Shown one piece after another: positions 62,450 through 64,000 of a stretch of 64,000 bases of DNA. Origin of the DNA: Pisolithus tinctorius (lineage: Eukaryota > Basidiomycota > Agaricomycetes > Boletales > Pisolithaceae); NCBI GenBank assembly GCA_024663395.1, contig JANFAH010000001.1, positions 5,828,001 through 5,892,000 of the forward strand. The letters run 5' to 3'. The translations under genes and the position numbers were made by a program. Each line of letters begins with the position of its first letter. Positions within the stretch are counted from its first letter, which is position 1. Under the pieces are notes generated by a model. The model ran no database searches, was not told the DNA's origin, and saw nothing but the letters and a program-made list of their open reading frames with translations.

Positions 62450-64000
62450 TGTCGTGGATCGAGGGTGTGTGGTTGTGGCATTTTGCAGGCTGCTATTTAT
62501 TGTATCGTAGTGGGTGATACGTTTGATTCCATCCTTGTCGGCCTGTGCTGTCATCCGATTGGGCCATCATATTATTACCGCTTCTTCTCCCCCGCCGTGC
62601 ACGGAGAGTCCTGTCATGCAGATTGTCGTCGAGTATCAGTACCAGGACTAGTGACTGTGTCTGCCCGGTGATTGGCGAGGAAGAGGCTCCGGCCGCCAAT
62701 CCTGCCTCGGCGGGCACTCCGCACCCTCCGTCGTCACTCCATACGATACATTCCGAGATCCGGCACCATCGCACGATCCACCCCTTGTTTCTCGCTGCGT
62801 TCGACGTTGGAGTAAAACAATAGATGCCCCGTATGCGACTCTCCTCCCCACCAGATCTCGTCGCCAAGATCCCTTCCTGTCCAGACTTGCCCGATCAACC
62901 CCAAATCAATCTACAGGCCTTGTTTTTGCTGTGCCGGCGCGCTCATAAACTAACACATGTCGTTATCCCCGCCCCACATTGTCCCACAAGGTAGCAGCTG
63001 TCTGTAGCTGTCTCTACGGCGACCACCAAACTGGCCGGATGGTCCCGTCGGTCCCAGGGCAATGTGATTAATGCACATCTACATGTGAAATCGTACATCC
63101 ATTTCTGCCGACGCGGATCTGTTCCTAATTGTACCATTTTCACCCGTGCTCGCCCACCGCAGTACGTATAACGCTACAGCGGACTTGTTATTGTCCGCGC
63201 CCAATCAACCCACGATCATCGATTCATATACGTGGGGTTTTCAAGTCTCTGCCTACCTCCCCCAAGCTCATACTGGTATGCCGGCACCGCCTGTTGGCCA
63301 CGGTCACATCTATGTGCCAGGAAACGGAACCGTTACTCTGGGTCTGGTCCTGGTTCCCGTCCTTCGGTGCGCTTTTGATGCCAGCTCTGTTGGCTGTGGC
63401 AAACCGTCGGTATCAACATCACTCCTACAGTTCAATTCAATGCTTCAAGCCTCCACTTCCTGTACACGCAGGGTGATATGTCTACTCTGTGCGAAGAACA
63501 ACACAGTTCTCACGGGTGCCAGTTTCAGGCATGATATATGACTGCTGTGCCACGGTCCCGTTTGCACTGCTGGTCACGGTTACGTCATCGTTTACATAGC
63601 GTAAGAATGTGGTGTCGAAACCGCTGCGTGAACGGTTCAACCTCCGTCGTGGCGCTCGATGCAGTCTGACTTTCCGCAATTCAAGCTTTCCCAGGTTTAA
63701 AGACAACAATTCCCTTGTTCTTGAACGTTGGCTCTGTACGCTTTCACACTACGAAATAACGATATCATCAAAAATGCGTGAAGTGGGTGGGCGCTATTAT
63801 GTAAGTGATCTTTTGATTCCCTTTCCCCAATGATTTGCTCTGTCTCTGTCAGTGATGACAGACACAGCTAAGATGGAGAGGTACGACCGCACGTTTATAA
63901 TTAAGCAGCTAGGCAAGCATCAGAAGACTTCAAGATACTGCCCCCGAGGCCACCACACTGAGGCTTCCCTCTCACGGGGATGTTGAGAAGGTTGCCACCG
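62450..64000. other. Right end of window, no gene supported
   Basis: About 1.55 kb. Plus-strand frames near 63130-63540 and 63600-63830 are open for about 75-130 codons but lack ATG starts or known motifs. An exon of a gene continuing to the right is possible. An imperfect hairpin lies at 63840-63867 (12-base arms with one mismatch, loop GTGA). Confidence 0.45.

Noticed and set aside
63146..63541. Open frame of about 130 codons near the right edge
   Set aside because: It begins with GTG, has no family motif and no clear splice partners within the window.

Overview
This window reads as nuclear DNA of a filamentous basidiomycete, most likely an Agaricomycete. The genes are dense, sit on both strands, and are cut by many short GT-AG introns of about 50-70 nt, usually with a CTNAY-type branch point. 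The proteins are closest to those I know from mushroom-forming fungi: a long divergent G-alpha subunit, fast-evolving F-box proteins, and a bZIP factor with an NKISARNFRVRRK basic region. I see no bacterial-type operon, phage, CRISPR array, tRNA, rRNA or convincing transposon. All functional names come from recognising motifs by eye, not from database searches.

Left part (1-19.2 kb): the 3'-truncated mitochondrial Mg2+ channel gene MRS2 (-), a conserved unnamed fungal gene (+), the proteasome ATPase RPT6 (+), a NIPA-type Mg2+ transporter (+), a cytosolic Xaa-Pro aminopeptidase P (+), a divergent G-alpha gene (-), and aspartokinase (+) head-to-head with the G-alpha gene.

Middle part (19.5-44.9 kb): an F-box gene (-); a bZIP factor (-) divergent from an NSUN2/Trm4-type RNA m5C methyltransferase (+); MSH2 (-) divergent from the spliceosomal helicase BRR2 (+); ATG18 (+); HIS5 (+); and RPS26 (-), whose first intron directly follows the ATG.

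Right part (45.6-64 kb): the cohesin regulator PDS5 (-) divergent from the NatA scaffold NAA15 (+), then a disordered lineage-specific gene (+). The last 7 kb is accessory-like, with a decayed F-box pseudogene, an intact F-box gene and long stretches where I can support no gene.

Most of the window is core housekeeping: proteolysis, splicing, mismatch repair, cohesion, autophagy, amino-acid synthesis and protein N-acetylation. I did not find a multi-gene novel system. The best leads are in the G-alpha gene: a predicted 4-nt micro-exon inside switch II and a serine in place of the catalytic glutamine. After these come the F-box pseudogene, two GC-AG introns supported by frame, the repeat and TGATGTCA cluster between MSH2 and BRR2, and the unnamed disordered gene at 55-57 kb.
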